DNA from: Filibacter tadaridae
GTDB taxonomy: Bacteria > Bacillota > Bacilli > Bacillales_A > Planococcaceae
Assembly (NCBI RefSeq): GCF_900609045.1
Contig: NZ_UXAV01000044.1
Coordinates: 1-64,000 of the forward strand
Length of the DNA: 64,000 nucleotides
Direction: 5' to 3'
Shown here: piece by piece, positions 1-8,559 of the stretch
Layout: each line of letters begins with the position of its first letter
Numbering within the stretch: the stretch's first letter is position 1
The notes under the pieces: model-generated
What the model was told of the DNA's origin: nothing
What the model saw: the letters and a program-made list of their open reading frames with translations, nothing else
Database searches by the model: none
Made by a program: the position numbers and the translations under genes

Positions 1-346
1 AATAGGATGTATCCCTGTGGAATGAAAACACAAGACCTTTCCCGCTGCGGAAAGATGCCATTATAGAGTGTTCTGTGATTGTTGAGTTTCAAAAAAATAA
101 TAACCTGGGACTTTGGTTTCGTGCGGCCAAAATACATGAAACATAGCGCTTGACTTATTTCACATTAAACGCTGTGCAACAAAAAACAACCAACAATTCA
201 ACCAATTGTATAAATAGTCGATAAGTAGTAGACATTAACGCTTTTATCACATAAATATGTAATTGTAGTGTATTGTCGAAATAGTTTCACGCACAGGTAC
301 CCGAAATTTAGGATCTTTCCAGTCTTAACGACTGAGAAAATCTCGC
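1..346. other. Left edge, no intact gene; short open stretch at 6-146 (+)
   Basis: No complete gene is visible. Positions 6-146 on the plus strand form an open frame of about 46 codons between an in-frame TAG at 3-5 and a TAG at 144-146. Its translation looks protein-like, with phrases such as LWNENTRPFPLRKDA and LGLWFRAAKIHET, so it may be the tail of a decayed gene that starts outside the window. There is no start codon with a ribosome binding site. The rest is AT-rich and lies downstream of the nuclease gene that ends at 347; no clear terminator hairpin was found. Confidence 0.25.
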
Positions 347-2197
347 TTATGATAATTGTAATATATCTCTTAATTCTTCTTCTCCTACCACAAAAGGTCC
401 GTTTTCACCAATTAATGGATGCAACCTTAAATAAGTAATGGATTCATATCTCTTTTGAACGTCACGGGTGCCTTCCCCTGCATACAAACATACTACTCGA
501 TCTATACAAGGGCGATGCCCTGCCTCAGGAAGAACACAAAAATAACTATAATATCCTGACAGCTGCTCTTCCGTTTTATTTTTATATTGAGGGTTATAAA
601 TTGTTTTCAATTGACTAAATTTAGCATCCATAATCACTGAGTGTAGAAATAGGTTTCCTTCTTTCGTTTTTCTGAAAAAGTCAATTTTAAAATCGGGCCT
701 TTTCTTAGGATTCGGTGTATAAAAAAGCTCCCCTTTATCTAAAGCCTCTTTTTCTGTATGAGCATGATAATGATCGTACCATATATGAACGACCTTCTCC
801 TCGCTTTCAAGAACAAATTTCGTTCCTTCTTGGATACGGTCTGTAAGATAGAGATTCAAAACATCCTCATCTATACCTTGAATTAATGTATAACCTGAAT
901 CTATTAGCACCTTGATTACTCTAAATAAACAGAAGTATTCATAAACTAGCCATGTAGGTTTTAAAATAGGAGTTATTTGGTTGTTCTCCCCTTTATTTTC
1001 GCGAATCTTCTTCAATTCTTCAAAGATAGAATCTACTCGATAATATTGAATTTCCTTTAAAAAAGGTTTTCGAATCCCTCTTTCCACATCCCCTAGAAAT
1101 GTACTATTAAGAAAGAAAATCAACTTACTTTCCATCTTTTTCAAGACATCCAGTTTTCCTTTCAAGATAGAAACTTTAATATTTGTATTCCTCATATCTT
1201 TCCCAATCATGATTAATTGACTTTTAACATTCCTTTTCGTGTTCTCACCTGAATCTCTCTTGCTCATAAGATATTCTTTTTCATCATATATACGAATATA
1301 TTCCTCTTTCTGCTCTTTCAGCTTATTTCTATAGCTATTTAGGTCACGCTTAATATAAAAGGTTACATTCAATATATCTTTTTTCCAAATTAGAAGAATG
1401 TTTTTAATCCACCGATTTCCTTCAGAATCATAACTCGTAACTTTTTTTTTATTAAGCTGAAAATTACTGTGGTGATTACCCGCATTTTTTGCCAATCCCT
1501 TATTCGATACCGACCAACGAATACTTTTATGATCAATTTTACCCGAACGAATTGAAGCCTTATATAAAGACTCCATTCGATCTTTAGGATTTTTCTCAAT
1601 TGCTGTCATGCAATACATAAACTCATAATATCTTTCATCGATCTTACGCGCATAATCATAATACCAATACCTCGGAAGTACTGTTTCATCATCATTGGAA
1701 AACGTCTTATTACTGTACACGAAATCATATATAATATCTTGAACTTGCTCATTGAGATAGTTGTGTATTTCTCTCACTTGTTTTTCATCCAAGTGGTTAG
1801 GAAGGACATTAATTCCCCCTATATACGTCTCGCCTTTGTAATAAACTTCCAAGAAGTATACTCCCATTCTCCAAGGAAACTCTTCCCCATTCCCCCCTTG
1901 ATACAACCATCTCTTACCAGAACATCCAATACCCAAGGAATATTTTCGCTCTATTTGTCCATCCGTTTGGTCGTATAAATTTGTCTGAATGCTGCAATAC
2001 GATTGTGGGTCATACTCTTCTTCATCTCCTACATAAAATTGAAGTCCAAAAATAGAACTCTCTTTTAATATTGGAAGTTTAGAAACTTCCATACCTACTT
2101 CACTTTTCCATAATTCCATCACTTCATACTTACGCTTATATTTATCCTCAAAGTAAAAAGAAAACGGCAACGGCTTTTCTTTATAATGTGTAACCAT
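347..2197 (-). CDS. DUF2357/McrC-like protein with C-terminal PD-(D/E)XK nuclease
   Basis: This 616-residue protein has the architecture of DUF2357 partners of McrB-type ATPases. A beta-rich N-terminal half (about 1-200) is followed by a basic, helical, partly coiled-coil middle (about 270-400) and a helical segment with PTWLVYEYFCLFRVIKVL near 413. The C-terminal nuclease core carries PDFKIDF at 501-507 and DAKFS at 524-528, which gives the D...D-x-K signature of PD-(D/E)XK endonucleases. It probably cuts DNA when driven by the ATPase encoded just upstream. Its start overlaps the end of that gene by 17 bp, so the two are translationally coupled. It is the last gene of a three-gene operon. 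The exact target (modified DNA, phage DNA or ends) cannot be read from the sequence. Confidence 0.8.
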   Translation of the reverse strand: MVTHYKEKPLPFSFYFEDKYKRKYEVMELWKSEVGMEVSKLPILKESSIFGLQFYVGDEEEYDPQSYCSIQTNLYDQTDGQIERKYSLGIGCSGKRWLYQGGNGEEFPWRMGVYFLEVYYKGETYIGGINVLPNHLDEKQVREIHNYLNEQVQDIIYDFVYSNKTFSNDDETVLPRYWYYDYARKIDERYYEFMYCMTAIEKNPKDRMESLYKASIRSGKIDHKSIRWSVSNKGLAKNAGNHHSNFQLNKKKVTSYDSEGNRWIKNILLIWKKDILNVTFYIKRDLNSYRNKLKEQKEEYIRIYDEKEYLMSKRDSGENTKRNVKSQLIMIGKDMRNTNIKVSILKGKLDVLKKMESKLIFFLNSTFLGDVERGIRKPFLKEIQYYRVDSIFEELKKIRENKGENNQITPILKPTWLVYEYFCLFRVIKVLIDSGYTLIQGIDEDVLNLYLTDRIQEGTKFVLESEEKVVHIWYDHYHAHTEKEALDKGELFYTPNPKKRPDFKIDFFRKTKEGNLFLHSVIMDAKFSQLKTIYNPQYKNKTEEQLSGYYSYFCVLPEAGHRPCIDRVVCLYAGEGTRDVQKRYESITYLRLHPLIGENGPFVVGEEELRDILQLS

Positions 2198-4223
2198 TTC
2201 TCATCAACTCTTTCGCTTTTTGCTCCAGATAAGCAATTGATTTCTCACAGTGCTGACGCTCTCCGCTTGTCAATACAATGCTAATTCTTCCATCTGAATA
2301 ACCGTTCTCTTCATCATAACGACCAACCAATTTCTCGATTTGTTCTTTATGGCCTCGAATTTTTGATAAAATACGCTGCTTGATTTGGTTGTCAAAAGCT
2401 GTACCCCGGGATAGAAATGGGACGCCATTTTCATCCTTCGGGATATTGTCAAGGTAATGACCGATTTGCTCCGCGATTCGGAAGGATACCCCTGTTTGAG
2501 AATCAAAGTTACTAATTTCCTCATGAAGTTTATCTAAAATAGACAATTCTTGTTCCTCTAATGACGCTAGCCTTCGTCCGTTATTAACAATCCACCCATT
2601 ATAGTTGTTGGCAGTAATTTCAGTATCAGGATTTTTGATTTCATTCTTTTCTTGATTCGCATAGTCATTAGGGTTTTCTATATTTTCATTTGTTTCGTGT
2701 TTATAAGCATCCCCAAATGTCATCTTTTCCAAAATAATCACATTACTACGGTCTAGCATCCGATTTGAGAAGTCTCGAGTGGTTTCATCGAAATTCGCTG
2801 TTCCCACAAATAGGATGTTGTCCTTAATAAGAATTCCGTCTCTTAAATGCTCTTGGACACACATGGCGCTTTTATTAAATAAGCGTAAACGCTTATTTTC
2901 GAGCTCCAAAATGGACAAGAAGTCACTGAAATAGTATTCTACTTGACCTAAGTTCATTTCATCAAATACAATCATATACATTTTCTCTGGTTTTTTACTT
3001 GCTTCGTACATAAAGGAGACCAAACCTACATCACTTTCTGTATAAACCCCTGTCTGTGGATTCAAAAACCCTAATAAATCACTTGGTTCAGTATAGGAAG
3101 GTTTCACTGGAATAAATAGTAGATTATCCCCTTCCTTCATCTTCATCGCCTCTGCATACAACATGGCCAGTTGGGTTTTCCCCGTCCCGCTCATTCCCCC
3201 TAGAATTGTAAAGTTCGATGTCTTCAGGGACGTATGGAAGTTATATAGATTTTCAAGAGAGTATCTTAATTTCTTCTTGCGCGCTAAATAATCAAGTCGA
3301 AGAATAAAGTCGCCTTCTGTCACCGTCTCTGCTAATACTTCTCCCACTAAACTTTCCGAAGTTACGGCATTGCCTGCTATCTTTTCTTTACTTTCTACCT
3401 TCTTCATCTCTTCTGTTTCTTGGATCGAAACCCCCTCATCATTGATCAAGTCAATCCAACTCAATCGAATGTCATTCGATATAAAAGCAATCTCTTTATG
3501 AACCATCCTCATGTTTCGTTCATAATCCTCAGGGATTTCTATCCGCATAACTTGCTCAGGCTTCCGACAAATATACATGTTGGAGTTGACTACGTATTTC
3601 TCTAGAACAGATTCATCAGGAATTTGATAGATATATCCATCACAAATGATGAACTCGGGTACGTCTAACGCATGATTATAGCAACTTAGCTCTATGGGTT
3701 TCTCATCTAATAACTTTCTTTCAAAACGAGTAGAAGGAACAGAGTTACTTAACACAGGTACAGGCAAAAAGTCTTGATAATTCTCATCTTCGGATTCCAT
3801 TTTTTCTACTAAGAGAATCTCAAAGTTATAGTGATACCGCTCTTTTTTCATTTCATAATTTAATACCGGCTTGAACAAAATCAATTTACCTTTAAAGTGT
3901 TCTCTTAGAAACTCCACTCGATTTTCATTATTAAAATAACCGACTCTTTCCAAGTACCTTTTGTTTTTATTATCAAAAGAGATGTAAACATCGTCATTGT
4001 CTTTTCCTAGTAATCGTCTTAGTAACTCGGGCTCTCTCGATAGAGCAGTTAGATAAAATACCACCCTGTCCTCCCCATCTTTATGGTAGGCGACAGCTTT
4101 TTCTAATTCAGCGCCCAGTCGTGGTAACAGGCCATCGTCCGCTAATCTCCCTAATATGTAGCACTCCTCAATTTTCTGTCGATCTTCTCTACTAATCTCT
4201 TTATCCACAATTCCGTTCATCAA
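2181..4223 (-). CDS. McrB-like AAA+ ATPase
   Basis: A 680-residue protein with a long unrecognised N-terminal region (about 1-300, possibly target sensing) and a C-terminal AAA+ module. Walker A is GGMSGTGKT at 342-350, Walker B is MIVFDEMNLG at 417-426, a sensor-1 segment VGTANFDETT lies at 473-482, and arginine-finger candidates are in NRMLDRS at 487-493. The block FDEMNLGQVEYYFSDFLS is typical of McrB/MoxR-group ATPases that work with DUF2357 or McrC proteins. It lacks the MNTAD element of the GTP-specific McrB of Escherichia coli, so ATP is the likelier nucleotide. It overlaps the upstream gene by 4 bp and the downstream nuclease gene by 17 bp. Expected role: a hexameric motor that loads or activates the nuclease. 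Confidence 0.85.
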   Translation of the reverse strand: MMNGIVDKEISREDRQKIEECYILGRLADDGLLPRLGAELEKAVAYHKDGEDRVVFYLTALSREPELLRRLLGKDNDDVYISFDNKNKRYLERVGYFNNENRVEFLREHFKGKLILFKPVLNYEMKKERYHYNFEILLVEKMESEDENYQDFLPVPVLSNSVPSTRFERKLLDEKPIELSCYNHALDVPEFIICDGYIYQIPDESVLEKYVVNSNMYICRKPEQVMRIEIPEDYERNMRMVHKEIAFISNDIRLSWIDLINDEGVSIQETEEMKKVESKEKIAGNAVTSESLVGEVLAETVTEGDFILRLDYLARKKKLRYSLENLYNFHTSLKTSNFTILGGMSGTGKTQLAMLYAEAMKMKEGDNLLFIPVKPSYTEPSDLLGFLNPQTGVYTESDVGLVSFMYEASKKPEKMYMIVFDEMNLGQVEYYFSDFLSILELENKRLRLFNKSAMCVQEHLRDGILIKDNILFVGTANFDETTRDFSNRMLDRSNVIILEKMTFGDAYKHETNENIENPNDYANQEKNEIKNPDTEITANNYNGWIVNNGRRLASLEEQELSILDKLHEEISNFDSQTGVSFRIAEQIGHYLDNIPKDENGVPFLSRGTAFDNQIKQRILSKIRGHKEQIEKLVGRYDEENGYSDGRISIVLTSGERQHCEKSIAYLEQKAKELMRNGYTL

Positions 4224-5500
4224 TATATTCGCATCCTTTCTTTGTGGAGATTTTCAATAATTTGTTCAATATAACCGCTAATATCGTATCCAGATAACTC
4301 AAAGTAATAAATATTACTACTTTCAAAAAATCTTTTCGTCACCATCCATTCAGACGTGGAAACAAAAGAAGTTCTAGAAATGAGAACGGTTTTATCTTGA
4401 TAACGATGTGTATTCTTCCCTTTACGGTGACAATGAAATTCTTGTACACCCTCCACATAATCCATAATCTCCATATTCCGGAAAAGTTCCGTATCACTCG
4501 TTACAATAATAGCTCTGTGTTTCGCCAATAAATTATGAAAGTATCTTAAGAAAGGTTCATTACTCTTTTGTATTTCAGATAACCGAACCAAGCTTGCCCT
4601 AAGCGCCTCATTATCTTGATTCACCTCAGTATATCGTTCTTTCAACCTTCCATAATGTTCCTCGACATCTTCCAATCGCTTACTTTCACCTTTTATCTCA
4701 CACAATTCGTTTTCTTTTTTGTCAACCTCTTCTTCCAATCCATCGACCGTTCGATACACTTCAGTTAGTTTTTGATCATCAAATGATTGTATGACATGTT
4801 GAAGTAAGAAACTATAATTGGCTTCTAAGTACCTATTTTTTTCAATTAAAAAAGCCAACATAGGAATGTGACGGAAATTAGTTGGAGTCACAAATAATTC
4901 GTTTATAAAACTTTTTTCATCGCTATGATTAACCTTTCGGTGAACCTCTCCGTAAAATACTTCTCCTTTTTCTTCCTCTATTTGCGAAATATACTCTTTC
5001 AACCGACTATATAAATCAGCCTTGGTAAGTACTTCCTCTCTCAAAATATTCATTTTTTCATCGACGGTCAATTCCTTAAAAATCCCATTTAGTAAAGGTT
5101 CACCTTCTTTCATATTATCAGCCAGCTTCACTTTATACTCCTCATATTTGCTGGGGAATTTTGTATATACTAATGATAGAATGGCTCCTGGTGAGTACTC
5201 CAAACCCATTTCCACCATTAACCCCATTTCCTCTAGGGACAACTTTTCAAAATCAGGATGTTTCTGTGCAAAAGAAGAGCTTATTAATTCATAAACCTCT
5301 GGGATTGTTGTATTCTTCCGACCTTTGCGTTTTGGTCGTAAACCCTGCTTCAATTCTTTTATTAAAAAAGAACGTAACATTTCTATCGGAGCTAGTTCGA
5401 AATTTCTTTGAAAACCATGAATCTCAATTCTAAACCTTCTTACAACTGCTACCAATTCATCTTTAGAAAGCGCATTCACCAATACTTTTATTTCATCCAT
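4220..5500 (-). CDS. Coiled-coil protein with a possible DUF2325-like C-terminal domain; first gene of the McrB-like operon
   Basis: No named family is recognised with certainty for this 426-residue protein. Residues 1-230 are helical and charged. Residues about 245-310 form a strong heptad-rich coiled coil rich in Glu and Lys. The C-terminal 100 residues alternate beta strands and helices: IIVTSDTELF, then HCHRKGKN, then VLISRTSFVSTSEWMVTKRF, ending in SGYDISGYIEQII. That layout resembles the small Rossmann-like DUF2325 domain, which reads out strand-loop motifs ending in an SG-x-S-G-like turn. The start has a good ribosome binding site (GAGGGGAG, 5 bp before ATG). It overlaps the ATPase gene by 4 bp (ATGA), so it is a dedicated third component, perhaps a sensor or assembly factor. 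The function is unknown; the DUF2325 likeness is inference. Confidence 0.6.
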   Translation of the reverse strand: MDEIKVLVNALSKDELVAVVRRFRIEIHGFQRNFELAPIEMLRSFLIKELKQGLRPKRKGRKNTTIPEVYELISSSFAQKHPDFEKLSLEEMGLMVEMGLEYSPGAILSLVYTKFPSKYEEYKVKLADNMKEGEPLLNGIFKELTVDEKMNILREEVLTKADLYSRLKEYISQIEEEKGEVFYGEVHRKVNHSDEKSFINELFVTPTNFRHIPMLAFLIEKNRYLEANYSFLLQHVIQSFDDQKLTEVYRTVDGLEEEVDKKENELCEIKGESKRLEDVEEHYGRLKERYTEVNQDNEALRASLVRLSEIQKSNEPFLRYFHNLLAKHRAIIVTSDTELFRNMEIMDYVEGVQEFHCHRKGKNTHRYQDKTVLISRTSFVSTSEWMVTKRFFESSNIYYFELSGYDISGYIEQIIENLHKERMRIY

Positions 5501-5639
5501 GGAACTCCCCTCACTTTGATGTAACTACTTTTTTGTTTTGTCAGAGTTTTATCACATTCCAAAGTTAATTACCCTCCCTGATTGATATATAGATATGAAG
5601 AATCTTATAACAACTTATTTAATGTAAAATCATTATATC

Positions 5640-5692
5640 TTTATAGTATAATGATTCATATGATTCAACCCAAAAAGGTGGGGTAGAATCAT
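5640..5692 (-). promoter_or_regulatory. Probable sigma-A promoter and inverted-repeat operator of the three-gene operon
   Basis: Read on the minus strand, TTGAAT (plus 5663-5668) and TATAAA (plus 5640-5645) are separated by exactly 17 bp, a good vegetative promoter about 140 bp before the first start codon. The -35 element lies inside an inverted repeat whose arms are at 5660-5671 and 5681-5692 (ATGATTCAACCC and GGGTAGAATCAT, one mismatch). A third copy of the heptamer ATGATTC is at 5651-5657. The repeat overlaps the stop codon of the DUF2075 remnant. The arrangement suggests an operator, but the same hairpin could be a leftover terminator. Confidence 0.5.
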
Positions 5693-6417
5693 ACGATTAA
5701 TTCTTCGCTTCCATGAAAAAGAGAATCTACTGTTTCAACTAGTTTCTTTGAAGGTCGAATTTTACCTTCTTCGATACTTTTCGCAATTTCGAAGCCATCG
5801 CCTTCTGAAACATCATTTTTAAGTTTCGCAGCCAGTTCACGATCATTAAACTGAATGAAAATTGGTGTGTCTACTATGTAATTCGAATAGCGTGGGTCAA
5901 GTAACGGTTCATTATTCCGGGCTGGGATGTAATTATGCAAATAAGCACAAAAAGTTAAATTGATTGTTGAGTCCTGATAAAGGGCCTCATTAAAACTTTG
6001 GCGGTATCGTTTATAAGAACGCGCTTGATAGGATGGTTGAACGGTTTTTCGCTCTCAACCACCCAAGAATGTCCTGACAATCCCATCGCCTTTTTCCACC
6101 TTGGCTTTCTGCCATTGCTTTAATTCAACAATGACTGCATTTTTCCTTCCTTTTTTATCATGACCAGCAATTAGAAAGTCAATTCTTTTTTCTGTTGATG
6201 GCAACTTGTACTCGAGTAGTATATGCATATTGTCTTTCACGTCTGCGTCTCTGAGTACTTTCGCCATTTGCGGTAGTGAATTTTCCCATGATCTTAATTC
6301 TCTGGCTAAAATTGATTTATTCATAAGATGCTGTGCATTCTTTTGTAGTACATAACCAATATCATTATCAAGGATATGTTCCAAAAAACGTGATGACGGT
6401 TCATTATAGATAATCAA
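5689..6417 (-). pseudogene. DUF2075-family protein remnant, in-frame TGA and missing ATPase half
   Basis: Reading from a TTG start at 6415-6417, preceded by AGAGGTGG, one continuous frame of 243 codons matches the N-terminal part of DUF2075 (schlafen-like ATPase) proteins. Recognisable pieces are MIIYNEPSSRFLEHI, then RIDFLIAGHD and AVIVELKQWQKA (a nuclease-like fold), HNYIPARNN, and the later GKIRPSKKLVETVDSLFHG. A single TGA at 6055-6057 interrupts it right after RTFLGG. The same frame continues as ERKTVQPSYQARSYKRYRQS, so the stop is a point change, possibly GGA to TGA. The frame ends at 5689, before the Walker A domain that full proteins carry after this point. It is therefore a broken gene lacking its ATPase domain. 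Confidence 0.75.
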
Positions 6418-6742
6418 TTTTACCCACCTCTTTTCACCTAAGAACTGCTAACCAACAGTACTTACTCAACTGTAGTGCACAATAAAACAATTGACTTGGT
6501 TCATTAGTAATTTGTTTATTGACATAACTTTACCACAGTTATCAAGTATATTCATACAACCTTTACCAAATTATGTTCCCTGGCTGAATTATAATTTGAG
6601 AATTCTTATAACAAAAAAAAACAAAAAAGTTGGTTGCAACATTTTCGGTTCTTTTGTTGATGCTTATTAAGTGGAGGAAAATACATATATAGCATGAAAA
6701 ACACCTTTAACATTTGCTAGTGTTTTCAAGTTTGTACGATTA

Positions 6743-7034
6743 TTAAATGGTCAGTCTCGGTCGCTTCCCCTCCAACTGCCCAAACAACTTCTCCACAGTC
6801 CCAATCCCAACATTCTCACACTTCGCCAAAATCACCAATTCCTTCAGCAACTGCCCAACCGTTTCTATCCAGTCTTCATTCATTCAAATTCGTCCAAGGC
6901 TCATCTGGTAGCTTTTCTGCTTAAATAACTTGCTGCAATATATTTTCTACGAATACTCTTGCATGTGTCAGCATTGTGCGCGGCCTAGTGAAGATACCGC
7001 TTTCAAGTTCACACACAACGTATGCAATTTCTTG
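6743..7034 (-). pseudogene. Decayed gene fragments (unrecognised family)
   Basis: Two protein-like stretches lie head to tail on the minus strand. From 7034 to 6876 one frame reads through AYVVCELESGIF, RPRTMLTHARVFVENILQ, an in-frame TAA at 6921-6923, then AEKLPDEPWTNLNE and a TGA. The helical segment resembles the N-terminal helical modules found in some large helicase or nuclease proteins, but I cannot name it. In another frame, 6743-6883 encodes 46 residues, from MNEDWIETVGQLLKEL to KLFGQLEGKRPRLTI, with no ribosome binding site. The pattern of stops and a frame change fits a gene fossil next to the DUF2075 remnant. The 46-residue frame could still be a small real gene. Confidence 0.4.
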
Positions 7035-7116
7035 TTATAGTATAATTTTATCATACTTCGGCATTCGGAAATCCTAATTTCTACAAATTCCACCTAAATA
7101 AGTTGAACTCATAATT

Positions 7117-7227
7117 CCATATAATCTCCAGCGAAGGCGCCTAACAGGGGTAGCCGAAGCAATAAGACTGATAGCGGTCTTCTATCAGGCTTATTGCGGG
7201 AGGCATCCCCGAGCGCCAAGCATTGTT
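7117..7227. repeat. 111-bp palindromic repeat, copy 1
   Basis: This copy and the one at 7354-7464 have the same length and differ at only about eight or nine positions. The unit is a long imperfect palindrome. The inner arms AATAAGACTGATAG and CTATCAGGCTTATT face each other across a 7-base loop. They are flanked by GGGGTAGCC against GGCATCCCC and by an outer GGCGCC/GCGCC pair. It would fold into one long hairpin in RNA or single-stranded DNA. Such intergenic palindromic units are usually mobile or recombinogenic, MITE- or REP-like. Confidence 0.85.
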
Positions 7228-7262
7228 GAGTGGACTCTATATGTCAACGTATAAATATAAAA

Positions 7263-7307
7263 GTGCCTACCTCCCGTACAGACAGAATCTGCAGGATTGG
7301 TAGGCAC
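7263..7307. terminator. Hairpin between the two palindromic repeats
   Basis: The arms GTGCCTACC (7263-7271) and GGTAGGCAC (7299-7307) are perfect complements around a 27-base loop with some internal pairing. On the minus strand TTTTAT follows the hairpin, and on the plus strand TCTTTTATTT follows it, so it could terminate transcripts from either side, including readthrough from meaB. Confidence 0.5.
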
Positions 7308-7353
7308 TCTTTTATTTACTTTTCTATAAGAAGCCCTGTTAAACTAACAATCC

Positions 7354-7464
7354 CCATATAATCTCCAGCGAAGGCGCCTCACCGGGGTAGCCGAAGCAAT
7401 AAGACTGATAGCGCTTTTCTATCAGGCTTATCGCGGGAGGCATCCCCAAGCGCCAAGCGTTATT
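7354..7464. repeat. 111-bp palindromic repeat, copy 2
   Basis: Second copy, 237 bp after the first and in direct orientation, ending 15 bp before the meaB stop codon. Several substitutions relative to copy 1 fall in the loop and in lower-stem positions, so the hairpin is retained. Lying directly downstream of the mutA-mutB-meaB operon, it could stabilise or terminate that transcript. Confidence 0.85.
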
Positions 7465-7479
7465 GGAAAGAGTACAACT

Positions 7480-8559
7480 CTACTTAAATAACTGATCAAC
7501 CGCCCCAGCAACAGTAATCTCATCACCAAGCAAAGCTTTCTCCAATCTCCCCACTTCTTCTTTCTTACCAGGCTGGGTAAAAAACGAATCAATCAGCCGA
7601 TCTGTAATCATCGAACGGAACCAATCCTTTGTCTGAGACCTGCGGCGCTCATCCCAAAAATCATTGTCCATCATCGTTTCTTTGAATTTCAACACCGTTT
7701 CCCAAACTTCTTTTAGCCCCGTTTCCTTTATAGACGATACCGGTTGTGATGTTGTTGTCCATCCTGGTGATGCCGGTTGTAGGAAATGGAGTAATTGGCG
7801 ATATTCCCGAACCGTTTTTTTCGCAAGTTTCAAATTGTCACCATCCGCTTTATGGACAACGATACTGTCTGCAAGCTCCATAATTCCTTTTTTCATCCCT
7901 TGGAGTTCATCCCCCGCGCCCGTAAGGACAAGTAACATGAAAAAATCCACCATTCCGCGGACAACGGTTTCACTTTGTCCGACACCGACTGTTTCAACCA
8001 AAATCACATCATAGCCCGCCGCCTCACAAAGCAACATCGTCTCGCGGGATTTCTTATGAACGCCGCCGAGTGTCCCAGCGGTCGGGGATGGCCGGATGAA
8101 GGCCCCTGGATGTCGCGCAAGTTCTTCCATACGGGTTTTATCTCCAAGGATGCTACCGCCTGTTACTGACGAGCTCGGATCGATTGCAAGAACCGCCACT
8201 TTATGGCCTTTATCTGCAAGCATTAACCCAAATGCCTCGATGAACGTACTTTTACCCGCACCCGGCACACCTGTAATACCAATTCGGATACTGTTTCCCG
8301 CTTTCGGCAATAAATTGAGCAGTAATTGCTGTCCTGCCACTTTGTCTTCAGCTGTAATACTTTCTAAAAGCGTAATGCCTTTTGCAAGGTGTAGTCTCGA
8401 CCCTTTTGCAATTTCATCTGCTATTTCTTGGACGGGAATGGTACGGTTTTTTTTCACAAATCGTTTCCGCGCCGCGGTGGCCATGCCGTCGTGTGAGGAC
8501 GTGATACCGTCCATCACATTGAGCGCGCTATCGTCGGGTAGACGGTCATTGTTTTTCAA
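7480..8559 (-). CDS. meaB: Methylmalonyl-CoA mutase-associated GTPase MeaB
   Basis: A 359-residue G3E-family P-loop GTPase that protects and reloads adenosylcobalamin in methylmalonyl-CoA mutase. The P-loop [18 protein letters not shown] is near residue 95. [20 protein letters not shown] contains the switch and metal-binding region, [12 protein letters not shown] is the switch II block, and VVHKADGDN supplies the base-recognition motif. The start is TTG, and its last bases form the TGA stop of mutB (TTGA overlap), so the two are translationally coupled. The N-terminal extension of about 30 residues before the helical start of the family is a little long, so an internal start is possible. It is the last gene of the mutA-mutB-meaB operon. 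Confidence 0.95.
   Translation of the reverse strand: MKNNDRLPDDSALNVMDGITSSHDGMATAARKRFVKKNRTIPVQEIADEIAKGSRLHLAKGITLLESITAEDKVAGQQLLLNLLPKAGNSIRIGITGVPGAGKSTFIEAFGLMLADKGHKVAVLAIDPSSSVTGGSILGDKTRMEELARHPGAFIRPSPTAGTLGGVHKKSRETMLLCEAAGYDVILVETVGVGQSETVVRGMVDFFMLLVLTGAGDELQGMKKGIMELADSIVVHKADGDNLKLAKKTVREYRQLLHFLQPASPGWTTTSQPVSSIKETGLKEVWETVLKFKETMMDNDFWDERRRSQTKDWFRSMITDRLIDSFFTQPGKKEEVGRLEKALLGDEITVAGAVDQLFK

Larger units (their letters stand above)
6418..7479. other. Gene-poor boundary between accessory region and core genome
   Basis: About 1.06 kb without an intact gene. It holds the upstream end of the DUF2075 remnant, the gene fossils at 6743-7034, two 111-bp palindromic repeats (7117-7227, 7354-7464) and a terminator-like hairpin between the repeats (7263-7307). 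The stretch 6460-6740 is very AT-rich and shows nothing recognisable. There is no integrase, transposase or tRNA that would explain how the accessory genes arrived. Confidence 0.6.

Noticed and set aside
2181-4223. Classical GTP-dependent McrB
   Set aside because: The MNTAD motif that gives McrB its GTP preference is absent; the equivalent place reads TANFDET. Called McrB-like ATPase instead.
7117-7464. CRISPR array
   Set aside because: Only two long palindromic copies, 126 bp apart, with no short regular spacers and no cas genes.
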